DNA of 64,000 nucleotides from Robiginitalea marina (GCF_024006985.1 NZ_JAMXIB010000005.1:1-64000), one strand, 5' to 3'. Counted from the stretch's first letter, positions 1-8,128 are shown. Translations and numbers: made by a program. The notes: a model not told the origin generated them from the letters alone.

Positions 1-260
1 CTCATCGCCTGCTTGCCAGGCGATAGCTCCCGTCCCCGGGGTTTTCAGCTATCTGGTACGTATTGGGGGTCAGAGCGGGCGGTCATTTCCATTTTTACCC
101 CGTTCGGTCAGGACTCGCGAAGTTCCGCAGGAACGAGCAATTCCCGTCGCTGCGGTTTTCGGTTTTCGGGTACGTGTTGGTGTAAGTAATACGGGCAGTG
201 TTTTCCATATTCACCCCGTTCGGTCAGGACTCGCGAAGTTCTGAAGGGAGGGTGAATTTA
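1..260. repeat. Degenerate ~105-bp repeat array
   Basis: No gene is visible in 1-443. The stretch holds the 3' part of one repeat unit (about 25-70), a full unit (75-180) and a truncated unit (186-245). The two clearest units share the core CGTTCGGTCAGGACTCGCGA, at 101-120 and 217-236. The first also carries the short palindrome GTTCC-GCA-GGAAC and a tail rich in GGTTTTCGG. A related unit lies at 2889-2982. Positions 4-24 form an inverted repeat, ATCGCCT-N7-AGGCGAT. Short open frames here follow the repeat and look non-coding. The function is unknown. Confidence 0.75.
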
Positions 261-443
261 CATCCAGGGTACTTTAACCTCTTAATCAAAGCCCGCTTGC
301 AAATAGGAGGTCGCCAGACCAGGAGAAGAAGCCCGGTGGCGGTAGCCCGCGGGACCAGACTTATTTTTATCAGCCGTTAGCCATTAAACACCGCTCTTAG
401 TGTACGTTAAGAACCATCACATTCATGTTCGCCCGGGGGATGA

Positions 444-1379
444 CTAAAAACTAATAAACCAGGACAAATTGTAATTATTCGTGCTGGAGCCGATATCCTG
501 CAGTGTTTCAGATCGGATGTACGCAAGCTTCAATCCTTGTCTTTTGGCAATCAGGAAACTATAAGAAGCCGCAACGAGAAAATTGGAACGAAAATCTCCA
601 TTCGGCTGCCGGTTGATAAGAGATTCCCCTCCCAAACCATAGCCGGTACTCAGGGACAGCCAAGCGCCTCCCTGAAGCTGTTTTACCAAATGGGATTGTA
701 CGGCAAATGTAGGCCGCTGATCCCGCTCGGCATTATTAAAAAAGTCAGGATTCCGGGTGTATAGAAAAACAGAACTGGTTAGTTCAAATGACCAACTGCC
801 CCAGTAATGCACCATCCCCACCTGAGGTCTGAATACAAACCGGTTGTTGCCCAGGTTTAATAGCTTATCTTCAAAATATTCCCCAAGGGGGACCGTGATG
901 GCTAAGGATACCCCGAAAGTAGTGTAGGTCGGGTTTTCCAGCCTGTATTGTTGCAGTTCCAGGGCATTGCCCGCCGGGGGGCCGGTCAGCAACACCGAAG
1001 CCCGTACCCTCGGATCTGCAAACCCGGTCCTGTTTACCTCCGCAGGTTCCCCACTTAACAACCCGCTCCAGTCTGCAGCGCTAAAGGGGACCAACAGGCT
1101 AATACTTCCAAACCTGTCACCGATCTTTAGGGGTTGGGCAAATGAGACTGCCATAGAGTGTGCTTTGATTTTAACATTTTCTGCCTGCAGCAGCGGATCA
1201 AAAAAAACATCTCCTGAGGTAAATGAATAACCGGTCCCCAAAACGTGGGTGCCCAGGGGGATCGGGCTCCACCGTCGGGGCTCGATATCCTGGGAAAACG
1301 TATTTTGATTAAGCAGAAATAAAATGGCAACAAAGCAACCTGCTTTTGCAATAGCAGATCTTCTACAGGAATGGGACAT
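444..1379 (-). CDS. Outer-membrane beta-barrel protein, MetA-pathway/transporter-like (PF13557 type)
   Basis: A 311-residue protein with a signal peptide: positively charged start, hydrophobic run at about residues 13-25, end near NTFSQ. The rest alternates short aromatic and hydrophobic strands and ends in Phe, as outer-membrane barrels do. The pattern (VPLGEYFEDK, RPQVGMVHYWGSW, a GYGLGG turn) resembles the family of putative outer-membrane channels annotated as 'MetA pathway of phenol degradation' or simply 'transporter'. The substrate cannot be told. It lies alone, downstream of DUF4239 on the same strand but 205 bp away, so a shared transcript is uncertain. The start gives the whole signal peptide. 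Confidence 0.7.
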   Translation of the reverse strand: MSHSCRRSAIAKAGCFVAILFLLNQNTFSQDIEPRRWSPIPLGTHVLGTGYSFTSGDVFFDPLLQAENVKIKAHSMAVSFAQPLKIGDRFGSISLLVPFSAADWSGLLSGEPAEVNRTGFADPRVRASVLLTGPPAGNALELQQYRLENPTYTTFGVSLAITVPLGEYFEDKLLNLGNNRFVFRPQVGMVHYWGSWSFELTSSVFLYTRNPDFFNNAERDQRPTFAVQSHLVKQLQGGAWLSLSTGYGLGGESLINRQPNGDFRSNFLVAASYSFLIAKRQGLKLAYIRSETLQDIGSSTNNYNLSWFISF

Positions 1380-1584
1380 ACGTTTGCCGTAATGGCTTTA
1401 TTGGATTTTTAAACCAGTTATAGAAATAAGTAGATTTATAAAAGTAGAAAGAAACTCTCAAAGCATACCGGCAATGTATGCCGATTGTACCCAAGGGCCA
1501 TTGAAAATGGATGGTAGGAATCCCCTTTTCGAATATCTTCACGTGATTTCCATTTTGCAACCGTCCCTGGGGGTAGCCCGCCCG

Positions 1585-2388
1585 CTATGGAGTTTTGGAA
1601 AGCCCAGGCGGGCCAATCTGCTCCTGCAGGTCGATAAGTGGAGTTTGGTCTACGATGAGAAAACCACCCTGCGGACGGTCGATGTCGACCACCAGGGAGA
1701 TAACAGCGCCCAGGACGATGATCATCAAAACCGCCGTGGCAGAACTTCTTCGCTGCATAAGGCCCGAATTATACCCCATCGCCGCCAGTGTCAGCAGGGA
1801 ACCGGCAATTAGCAACACGAGTATTGTATGGGGTACCCGTGAATAAATACCGGCCACGATTCGCGTTTCGTGAAGGTCGATGGTCTGGTTGAGTGATTCA
1901 ATGAAGAGGGCCAGTACTTCGGATTCGGGATTATTCCGGGCCAGTTCCTCGGCTATGGACCAGAGTTCTTTATGGATTTGGGAAGCCCTGGCTATCCGCT
2001 CACTAATGTCCCCCGGATCGCCTGCGATGATGCGCAAGGGGACATACTCCCGCAGCAAATCCTGAACTTCCAGCGAGGCAGGTTCCGGTAGATAGCCTGC
2101 ACGCAGGTAGGTAGTCCCGATAGCGTTCGCCTCTTCCAGTACTATGCTGCGGCGCCTGTCGAAACGATCGGCAGCCATCCCCATGGTGATGGCAAGCAAA
2201 AATCCCATCAAGGCCAACAGGGACCCTACGATCATGGCAGTGGGCCCTTCCTTTTCATCTTTAGTTCGATTCTGTAACCAGTGGCCGAAACGATATCCAA
2301 CCTCGCCCACAAATAGCGCACTGATTAAATAGATTCCGAAGAGCGCACCTATTGGCAGCGAATCAAGTGTAGTCTGAAAGTTGATCAT
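1585..2388 (-). CDS. Bestrophin-like membrane protein, DUF4239 family
   Basis: A 267-residue integral membrane protein. Hydrophobic spans lie at about residues 12-32, 50-72, 185-205 and 217-236. The middle is a charged, helical cytoplasmic part with the family's conserved EEANAIGTTYLRAG stretch. The second pair of spans ends in DIDRPQGG, the usual hallmark of DUF4239 (bestrophin-like domain). Length fits the family. The function is not established; homology to bestrophin suggests an ion channel, which is inference. It has no close operon partner. Confidence 0.75.
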   Translation of the reverse strand: MINFQTTLDSLPIGALFGIYLISALFVGEVGYRFGHWLQNRTKDEKEGPTAMIVGSLLALMGFLLAITMGMAADRFDRRRSIVLEEANAIGTTYLRAGYLPEPASLEVQDLLREYVPLRIIAGDPGDISERIARASQIHKELWSIAEELARNNPESEVLALFIESLNQTIDLHETRIVAGIYSRVPHTILVLLIAGSLLTLAAMGYNSGLMQRRSSATAVLMIIVLGAVISLVVDIDRPQGGFLIVDQTPLIDLQEQIGPPGLSKTP

Positions 2389-3031
2389 AAATAAATGATG
2401 CTTAGGTAATAAAACGAATGCTTGAGGGTATCAATACGCTCATTTTGGTTTCAAATCCCGTTCCTGCCAGAGTACACGCACCGCTTCGCTTTGCATTCAA
2501 AGCAGTCGCTGTCCGGTCAGATCAAAAACCATATCAAATATACAGTGTTTACCCTCCCTTTTCATTGTTATTCTTTTTGCGATGCCCACACCCAACTGCT
2601 TCACCGTCGTTGAACATCTCGCGATGCCAAAGCGGGTCCGGTATCGCATAAAAAAGGATCCTTTTTTCCTGACCAACAACTGTTTTGCCCTGCCCAAAAT
2701 TCGGAAAATCCGCACGGGCCTAAGGCCAATATCGAAGGGTTTGTATATTTTTTATAATCCTTGTCATCGAGCGCTCAGGGTGGGGTTTCCCGGGTTGTCT
2801 CGCGGGGTTCCCTGCACCACTAAGCCGGGCCACAGGTATGGATCTTCTTGACTAGTACAAAATACCTTACCCACTTTCCGCCCGGGATGCGGGCGGTCAT
2901 TTACTTTTTCACCCCGTTCGGTCAGGACTCGCGAAGTATCGCAGGAACGAGCAATTCCCGTCACAGTGGTTTTCGGTTTTCGTTGGGAAAAAAATGGGTA
3001 AATTTTGAAGATTGGCCCTGGTCTTTCGGCG
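2389..3031. other. Gene-free stretch with one repeat copy
   Basis: About 640 bp between DUF4239 and the next minus-strand gene. Open frames of 60-90 codons exist on both strands, but none has a recognisable protein pattern or a good start. The only structure found is the dispersed repeat at 2889-2982. Confidence 0.5.
2889..2982. repeat. Dispersed copy of the 1-260 repeat unit
   Basis: It aligns with 75-180 from the shared GCGGGCGGTCATTT start, through the identical core (2915-2934), to the GGTTTTCGGTTTTCG tail. There are only scattered mismatches; I estimate 85-90 percent identity by eye. The palindrome GTTCC-GCA-GGAAC is broken here (GTATC-GCA-GGAAC). The copy sits between two genes. Confidence 0.8.
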
Positions 3032-3610
3032 TTACTTCGCTTTACCCGTCAAGTAACTTTTATTCTCGTCCAGGAACTTTGAGTACGACTCCATAAGCGT
3101 CTGTTCCCCATCAATCACATCCCCCAGTAGGAAGGCAAATTTTGTTTTTACCTCACCGCCTCCATCGTTAATGTGGTCATAGGCGAAATCGGAAAACCTT
3201 TCGATTTTATTGGTGAGAAGGGTTGTCTTTAACTCAATGTCCAATAACTGTGAGATGAGTCCAAAATCAAGGAGTTCGGCCTTGTTGGCAATAAAAAACC
3301 TCAGGCTTACATTTTTGATGGATGCCACTTGAAACCCGCCTGCATTTGACAGGAATTCACCCAGGGTCGGTCCATCTTCACCAAATTCGTTTTCCAGTTT
3401 TTCATAAAGCCTCAGGTGCCTTTCCAGGACCGTGTCAATCTCGCTTTGACTCAACTTGATTTCATTTTCGATAGCCAGCAACGTCTTTTTTACGTACTTC
3501 CTGTTGTCTGATTTCTCTTTGTAATTGCCTATAGAAACCGCAATTAATACCCCGATTACAACGATGGTGATTTCCTTTACAAAGTATACAAGAGGGCTAT
3601 TGTTCTTCAT
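3032..3610 (-). CDS. Single-span membrane protein, DUF6090-like
   Basis: A 192-residue protein with one N-terminal transmembrane helix (about residues 8-28, ITIVVIGVLIAVSIGNY) and a long helical, charged, soluble part. The arrangement (short N-terminus, VVIGVLIAVSI helix, then an Asn/Lys/Glu-rich helix) matches DUF6090-type proteins, common in Flavobacteriia and usually longer (about 240 residues). The function is unknown. A second, more typical member is encoded at 4866-5615, on the other side of the M55 peptidase gene, which suggests an old duplication. Confidence 0.6.
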   Translation of the reverse strand: MKNNSPLVYFVKEITIVVIGVLIAVSIGNYKEKSDNRKYVKKTLLAIENEIKLSQSEIDTVLERHLRLYEKLENEFGEDGPTLGEFLSNAGGFQVASIKNVSLRFFIANKAELLDFGLISQLLDIELKTTLLTNKIERFSDFAYDHINDGGGEVKTKFAFLLGDVIDGEQTLMESYSKFLDENKSYLTGKAK

Positions 3611-3774
3611 GATCCATGATTGGCTTACCTACAACCTGCGCGGAATGTGCATTCTGCACAAAATTCCGGTTTTAGCCCTAAGATAGCAAATCCCCTAATC
3701 CCTGTCTGAGATGCCGGGAAAAGGCGGCAGGATGTAACCCGCCAGGGCATATCCACCCCAAAAACCTTTGGGGG

Positions 3775-4647
3775 TTACCACGACAAATATTTGTAGACAA
3801 TCCGGATCAGCCGATAGGCTTCATCCATGTTTTTTGCCTGGTACGATACGGTGTACCCATCCACGCGTTCCATGCCCGGGATGCCCATGGCCACATCGGC
3901 GAGAGCCGGGGAGCCCACCTTAATCACAAACCCTATGGGGTTATTTACCGCAAAGGCCTGCGCTTTATGGAGTTCCTTAAGGGCTGCGGTGGTTTGTTCC
4001 CGAAGGGCATTTTTAACCCCCTCCGGATGTTTTAGTTTGGCAGCACTGGCACCAATGGCTTCCTTGGTGATTACGGTTCGCACCGTAATTAACTTTCCAA
4101 GCTCCTCCGAAAAGGCTTTATCGCCACTCCCCAGGATTACCGGCACCCCCAGGGCTCCCGCGAAGAACGTATTCAATCCCGCTTCGCCTACTTCCGTCCC
4201 GTTGAGCCATAATCCCTTTACCGCCCCTGAACCGGTATGCGCCAAAAACCCGTTTTCCGTGCCGGCCATGGCGTGGTATCCCAGGAGTATGACCCCGTCA
4301 AAGGTATCGTCCAGCCCCTGGACCATCCCCAGCGGCTTGATGTTGCTCTGGATATATTCGACCCGCGGGTCGAGCTCGGTGTGCAACAGGTTCTGCATAT
4401 CCCCGTGGCTGTCGTTCACCACTACCGTTGCAGGCCCCAGGGCGTAGATGGCTTCAACCACGGCATTTACTTCATCGGTCATCAGCTTCCTGCCCACGGC
4501 ATAATCCTTTCCGTCGCGGGTTACCATTTGGGAGGTGCCAATGCCCCCAATCCCCTCCATGTCAACGGAGATAAAGAGTTTAACGGGCTTTTCCTGTGCA
4601 TTGGAAATGGCGACGAAGAGAAGCAAGAGGGATAGCAGTTTTTTCAT
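3775..4647 (-). CDS. M55 family D-aminopeptidase (DppA-like), exported
   Basis: A 290-residue protein from the chosen start at 4647. That start gives a clean signal peptide (MKKLLSLLLLFVAISNAQ); an in-frame ATG at 4767 would add 40 unlikely residues. The mature part opens with the family's metal-binding strand FISVDMEGIGGI and continues with a VVVNDSHGD motif and GYHAMAG. These are the Asp, Glu and His ligands of the two-zinc M55 site. DppA releases D-amino acids from peptides and is thought to recycle cell-wall D-Ala peptides. Export to the periplasm is inferred from the signal peptide. Flanked by two DUF6090-like genes on the same strand. Confidence 0.85.
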   Translation of the reverse strand: MKKLLSLLLLFVAISNAQEKPVKLFISVDMEGIGGIGTSQMVTRDGKDYAVGRKLMTDEVNAVVEAIYALGPATVVVNDSHGDMQNLLHTELDPRVEYIQSNIKPLGMVQGLDDTFDGVILLGYHAMAGTENGFLAHTGSGAVKGLWLNGTEVGEAGLNTFFAGALGVPVILGSGDKAFSEELGKLITVRTVITKEAIGASAAKLKHPEGVKNALREQTTAALKELHKAQAFAVNNPIGFVIKVGSPALADVAMGIPGMERVDGYTVSYQAKNMDEAYRLIRIVYKYLSW

Positions 4648-4865
4648 GGGCTTTGGTTTTAGGTAAAGATTGAAAGGCGGACGGGTCGCTGCTTCGATTT
4701 CCTGTTTCACCCCGCGAAGGTCACCGTACATTTTTTCCAGAAGATTCCTTGCGATAAATTTAGACAATCATGGCTAAAGCAAACATGCTTTCACACTATC
4801 AATATCCCCAAAGGCAGGCAGCCCTGCGCGGAAGGCCATGCCGGGTCATGCCCCCGCGACCTTCC

Positions 4866-5615
4866 CTATTCCTCCCCCAGCTCTTCCCTGATCCTTTGAT
4901 GCAGGCGGGCATTTTCTGACAGGAACGACTCCCAGTTCCCAATTAAGATGCTGCTGTTGGCTCTCCGCCAGATCAGGAGTTTATTAAAGTCGGGGTTTTC
5001 CAGCAAAGCCGTTACGCTTAAGGGTTCCAGGTGCGGGTTCACAGCGTTCATGACAAATTGCACCGCCTGTCGGGAAGATCCCACGATATCGAGCAACTCC
5101 GGGACGATCTGCGTGGTCTGGTAATGATCGGTGATTTTGTCTTCAAGGTTGTTTTTGGCCCTTTTGTAATAGGCAAAAATGTCGCTGCGCAACGAATCGT
5201 CGAGCAGGGTCTGCAAGGTTCCTGTGGAAACCGCTTCATCAAACGTACCCGTGTTGGCATTGAAAACACTGCTCGCCCCAACGGACTCGCTTTTCTCGAA
5301 CACCTTCATCACCGCCGCTTCATCATTCGCCAGCAAAATGGAAAAGAGGGTATCAATATCCTGGATGATGTGTTGCTCCCGTAAAATCAGTTTTTGAAGC
5401 AACAGGGAATCCTGGGTCAGGTCGCTGGAGAATTTCTGCAGGTTTCTGGATTCCACCCCCCGGTCCTTTTTGTACTGCTGGTGATCGTTAATGGCCAGGG
5501 CGATGAGAATCCCTACCACCACCAGGAAAATTTCACCCAGGGCATACAGCACATATTTGCTGAATTTGTTTTCGGCGAGTAACCGCTTTCGGATAGTCCT
5601 GAAGAATTTGAGCAT
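4866..5615 (-). CDS. DUF6090 family membrane-anchored protein
   Basis: A 249-residue protein. It begins with the typical family N-terminus (MLKFFRTIRKRLLAENKFSKYVLYALGEI), then one transmembrane helix (about residues 24-43, with VVVGILIALAIND) and a long helical domain. The family is widespread in Flavobacteriia and has no known activity. The domain is predicted to be periplasmic or cytoplasmic depending on orientation, which I cannot decide. A shorter paralogue lies at 3032-3610. Confidence 0.8.
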   Translation of the reverse strand: MLKFFRTIRKRLLAENKFSKYVLYALGEIFLVVVGILIALAINDHQQYKKDRGVESRNLQKFSSDLTQDSLLLQKLILREQHIIQDIDTLFSILLANDEAAVMKVFEKSESVGASSVFNANTGTFDEAVSTGTLQTLLDDSLRSDIFAYYKRAKNNLEDKITDHYQTTQIVPELLDIVGSSRQAVQFVMNAVNPHLEPLSVTALLENPDFNKLLIWRRANSSILIGNWESFLSENARLHQRIREELGEE

Positions 5616-5795
5616 GGGTTCAGAGGTTGGCCAGGGGTACTTCTGGGAAGTTTCCGCCCAGCAGGTCCAGGGATCGTTGCAATGAACTAAATGTAAGGAT
5701 TTTATTCCGGGGAGGGAGGTCAGAGAAAGGTGGGCGGAAAGGTTGGTTTTTTTACAGGAAATTTAACCGGGTATATTTGGGGCAAATACCGGACT

Positions 5796-6221
5796 TTATC
5801 CAGGGTCCCAGGTACCCGCATTTTTATTCTTCTCCCCTGGTTCCAGCAGGTCCCAGAGGTTGCCATACAAATCTTCAAACACTGCTACGCGCCCGTATGC
5901 CTCTTCCTTCGGAGGCCTCACAAAATGTACATTCCTGCTGACCATTTTGTTATAATCCCGCCAGAAATCGTCTGTGTAAAGGAATAAAAAAACCCTTCCT
6001 GCGGATTGGTTTCCTATGCTGTTTAATTGTTCCCCGTTGGCTGCTTTTGCGAGCAACAAACAGCACTCTTTCGCTCCCGGAGGGGCAACAAGGACCCATC
6101 GTTTCTTTTCATCAATTTTGGTGTCTTCAATAAGGTTGAAATCCAATTTTTTGGTGTAAAAATCGATAGCCTCGTCATAGTCCCTGACTAGCAGCGTTAT
6201 GTGCGCGATGTGCTGTTTCAT
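5796..6221 (-). CDS. VOC (glyoxalase/bleomycin-resistance fold) protein
   Basis: A 141-residue protein with the vicinal-oxygen-chelate fold. It starts HIAHITLLVRDYDEAIDFYTKKLDF, which is the first beta-alpha-beta module with its metal-ligand His, and ends FEDLYGNLWDLLEP, which supplies the Glu and the DxxGN motif of the second module. The substrate is unknown. The start at 6221 is chosen because GGAGG lies 7 bases before it and the N-terminus then matches the family; the longer frame to 6299 adds 26 unrelated residues. Its ATG overlaps the stop of a 65-codon upstream frame (ATGA). Confidence 0.85.
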   Translation of the reverse strand: MKQHIAHITLLVRDYDEAIDFYTKKLDFNLIEDTKIDEKKRWVLVAPPGAKECCLLLAKAANGEQLNSIGNQSAGRVFLFLYTDDFWRDYNKMVSRNVHFVRPPKEEAYGRVAVFEDLYGNLWDLLEPGEKNKNAGTWDPG

Positions 6222-6415
6222 TCGGGTTCCTCCATTACAGGTAAGGGATGTGTACAGGGCACTGTGCACTTTACCCAACTTGTTCTCCCAAGATAACAAA
6301 TGCCCCCTTTCTTTTGCAGGAAATTCTTAAAGTCCGAAGCTAAGGCCGGTAGTTTTATCCGAGTGCTGTCCCACCAATAGGATAAACCTTCATTAGCCTC
6401 GTCGGTAAATCCCAC
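6218..6415 (-). CDS. Possible small or remnant ORF coupled to the VOC gene
   Basis: A 65-codon frame with a GTG start. The first 45 residues look protein-like (LSYWWDSTRIKLPALASDFK and following), while the last 18 do not. It ends in TGA overlapping the VOC gene's ATG by 4 bases, the usual geometry of translational coupling. I do not recognise a family; the helical FKNFLQKK piece is reminiscent of the end of SMI1/KNR4 proteins, which is a weak guess. It may be the broken end of a lost gene. Confidence 0.25.
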   Translation of the reverse strand: MGFTDEANEGLSYWWDSTRIKLPALASDFKNFLQKKGGICYLGRTSWVKCTVPCTHPLPVMEEPE

Positions 6416-6470
6416 AACTTTTCCCTCTCTATCCTACTGCCGTTTTTCATCAATTAAATTTAACCCCGAC

Positions 6471-6516
6471 TACGGATTCCCGTAAGTAAAGTCCTTAAGG
6501 CTATTTTACCTTAAGG
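6471..6516. promoter_or_regulatory. Inverted-repeat element, copy 1
   Basis: TACGG-ATTC-CCGTA at 6471-6484 is followed by two CCTTAAGG palindromes (6493-6500 and 6509-6516). The same order, a TACGG/CCGTA repeat then a CCTT-AGG palindrome, recurs at 7973-8004. This copy lies 138 bp before the AT-rich gene at 6655 and upstream of the VOC gene on the other strand. It is a candidate protein-binding site; the regulator is unknown. Confidence 0.5.
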
Positions 6517-6654
6517 GTCTGGAATAAAAAGTAGGATTTCTTTTAAAGGGTGAAATCAGAAATCTAAAATCATCAGAGCTGGGGAGTAATTGAATTGTTT
6601 GGGAGTTAGATGTTTTTAAGGAATTGTTTGCTTCACTAAAGATCAATAGATAGT

Positions 6655-7371
6655 ATGAGCTTATTTTCGGATAAAGAGTTAGGTGTTGAGCAAACCCAAA
6701 AACTTAATCAAATTCTTCCAGAAGGGTTTAAAAGGCCTATTTGGAAAATGAGTGATTTTAAGGGTTCAGATAGTCTTTATCAAAGATTTTCATCCAATCT
6801 TAAGACCATGGTCAATATTTCAACTGATCTGGAAAAGAAGATAAAGAAATTAAAGAAGGAAATTTCTACAGTAGAAGCCTCTAACATCATAATTTTTAAT
6901 ACGGAGTTGTATGATGCCAGGCCTCTGGGAATGGTAGATGTTGGTATTGTTGAAAAATTTGGAGCACCTACCACAGGCGATCGTTTTGCAGGAGGTGCAA
7001 TAGGGTATGCCATTGAATCGGCTATCGATGATGCCTATATAAAAAGCAGCATTCAAGAACAAGCTGTAAATAGGGTGAAATTTGAATTGTTGAAGAAGGC
7101 CAGGGCAATTTATCCAGATTGTAATTTGCTTTTCAAGTTTCAGGTTGACTTTAGAGAAATGGGTTCATCGGGTAATGTTTTTATCTATATGCGGGGGACT
7201 GCTGCCAAAGGAGAAAATCAACAATTGGATCGAGCTATAGCAGAATCTGTTCAGGACATAGAAAAATTAGAGAGGGACTTAAAGGTAAAAAAGGCGGAAA
7301 TCGAAGAATTGACTGAGATTAGGAATAAAATCCCCAGGGATAAAAATCAAATCACAGAACTTTTGGGTTAA
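6655..7371 (+). CDS. Coiled-coil protein of unknown function, AT-rich
   Basis: A 238-residue soluble protein with no signal peptide. A predicted coiled coil at about 55-72 (DLEKKIKKLKKEIS) leads to a compact domain at about 75-190, then a second coiled coil at 190-225. The domain ends RVKFELLKKARAIYPDCNLLFKFQ ... IYMRGTAAK, which resembles the last helix-strand-strand of YbjQ/UPF0145 (heavy-metal-binding-like) domains. That link is remote and inferred. The gene is visibly AT-rich (runs of AAA, GAA, ATT, TTT codons) against GC-rich neighbours, suggesting recent acquisition. It is a single gene with its own terminator at 7398-7415. Confidence 0.65.
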   Translation: MSLFSDKELGVEQTQKLNQILPEGFKRPIWKMSDFKGSDSLYQRFSSNLKTMVNISTDLEKKIKKLKKEISTVEASNIIIFNTELYDARPLGMVDVGIVEKFGAPTTGDRFAGGAIGYAIESAIDDAYIKSSIQEQAVNRVKFELLKKARAIYPDCNLLFKFQVDFREMGSSGNVFIYMRGTAAKGENQQLDRAIAESVQDIEKLERDLKVKKAEIEELTEIRNKIPRDKNQITELLG

Positions 7372-7397
7372 AGCGTTTTAAGGGTCCATTTGAATTT

Positions 7398-7415
7398 AAA
7401 ACCGGAAGGTTTTTT
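7398..7415 (+). terminator. Rho-independent terminator after the AT-rich gene
   Basis: AAAACC-GGAA-GGTTTT: a 6-bp stem with a GNRA tetraloop running into T residues, 27 bp after the stop codon. Confidence 0.6.
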
Positions 7416-7485
7416 CACGGTATCCCCTTCTTCCCTTAAAAGGTATTACATCAACCCCTTCCCCCCCACTAGCTCTCACCCCCAA

Positions 7486-7514
7486 CAAAAAAAACCCCTC
7501 TTCACAGAGGGGTT
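7486..7514 (-). terminator. Terminator of the small-membrane-protein pair
   Basis: Read on the minus strand, AACCCCTCT-gtga-AGAGGGGTT (7493-7514) is followed by a T run. It lies 26 bp after the stop of the 35-codon gene, which supports real transcription across both small genes. Confidence 0.8.
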
Positions 7515-7539
7515 CATGGCACAGGATGGTGTTTTAAAG

Positions 7540-7647
7540 TCAGATCCCAAAAACCAGGACCGCGCACAGATAGCCCATGTAAGCCAGCATTGCACTTCCG
7601 ATTCCCAACAGAAGGTCTGTGAACTGAAGGGTCCTGATCGTATTCAT
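7540..7647 (-). CDS. 35-residue predicted membrane peptide
   Basis: MNTIRTLQFTDLLLGIGSAM is followed by LAYMGYLCAVLVFGI and a stop: one hydrophobic helix after a short polar start. It begins 20 bp after the 56-residue gene on the same strand and is followed at once by a strong terminator, so the two look like one transcript. I do not recognise the family. Its small size makes the call uncertain, but an open frame that ends just before a terminator and codes for a clean membrane helix is unlikely to be chance. Translation starts at ATG with only a weak upstream GAGG. Confidence 0.55.
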   Translation of the reverse strand: MNTIRTLQFTDLLLGIGSAMLAYMGYLCAVLVFGI

Positions 7648-7667
7648 AGTGTCTCGTAAAAGGGTCC

Positions 7668-7838
7668 TCAATCAAAAGCAAATCCGGTGGCTACCCGGAA
7701 AACAAACGCGTATACCACCACGCAAAACAAGATGAAACTAAACCAGGCGAAGGCCTTGAAAAAGTTTTTGGTGATAAAGTGGCCCAGGTTCACAAAGGCT
7801 TCCTGGTAAATGTTTTTTATAAGTAGAACTGTTTTCAT
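7668..7838 (-). CDS. 56-residue small membrane protein, DUF6747-like
   Basis: The peptide begins MKTVLLIKNIYQEAFVNLGH and has one transmembrane helix (WFSFILFCVVVYAFVFRV) before a short tail, ATGFAFD. This layout (amphipathic start, KNxFKxFAWFSF, and a final TGFAFD) matches my recollection of the flavobacterial DUF6747 family of about 55-60 residues, of unknown function. It is the first gene of a two-gene unit with the 35-residue peptide. The inverted-repeat element at 7973-7990 lies 135 bp upstream. Confidence 0.65.
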   Translation of the reverse strand: MKTVLLIKNIYQEAFVNLGHFITKNFFKAFAWFSFILFCVVVYAFVFRVATGFAFD

Positions 7839-7972
7839 CAAGAACAGATTTAGGGGTTTTTGCTGGGGCTAAGTTCAGGCAGGCTTCGTATGTGGGATTG
7901 AAATTTGGATCACGGCACTCCAACTTCAGATAAAATGCATTTCAGCGGACGGTTATCGGAAAATAAAACCAC

Positions 7973-8004
7973 TTTACGGATTCCCGTAAAATTGCCCTTG
8001 AGGG
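7973..8004. promoter_or_regulatory. Inverted-repeat element, copy 2
   Basis: TTTACGG-ATTC-CCGTAAA (7973-7990, a perfect 7-bp-arm palindrome) is followed by CCCTTGAGGG (7995-8004) and CTAAAA. Spacing and order match the element at 6471-6516. It lies between the divergent small-membrane-protein pair and trxA. The gene-free stretch 7839-8156 otherwise holds only the trxA promoter box. Confidence 0.55.
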
Positions 8005-8128
8005 CTAAAACGGATTTTTTTCCGGTTGAATGGCAAGGGGTAAGGCAATCGCTTCCCTAAAAGGGGCACCCGGCGGCTGTTCCCCCGCTTTTGTAACCTG
8101 GGTTACTCGCGCCTCCGGGGCACTTGCC

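Noticed and set aside
198-380. A 60-codon frame in the repeat region at the left end
   Set aside because: It runs through the truncated repeat unit and has no recognisable pattern.
2582-2851. Open frames of 60-90 codons in the 2389-3031 gap
   Set aside because: No protein-like pattern or start signal; overlapping frames on both strands look like chance.
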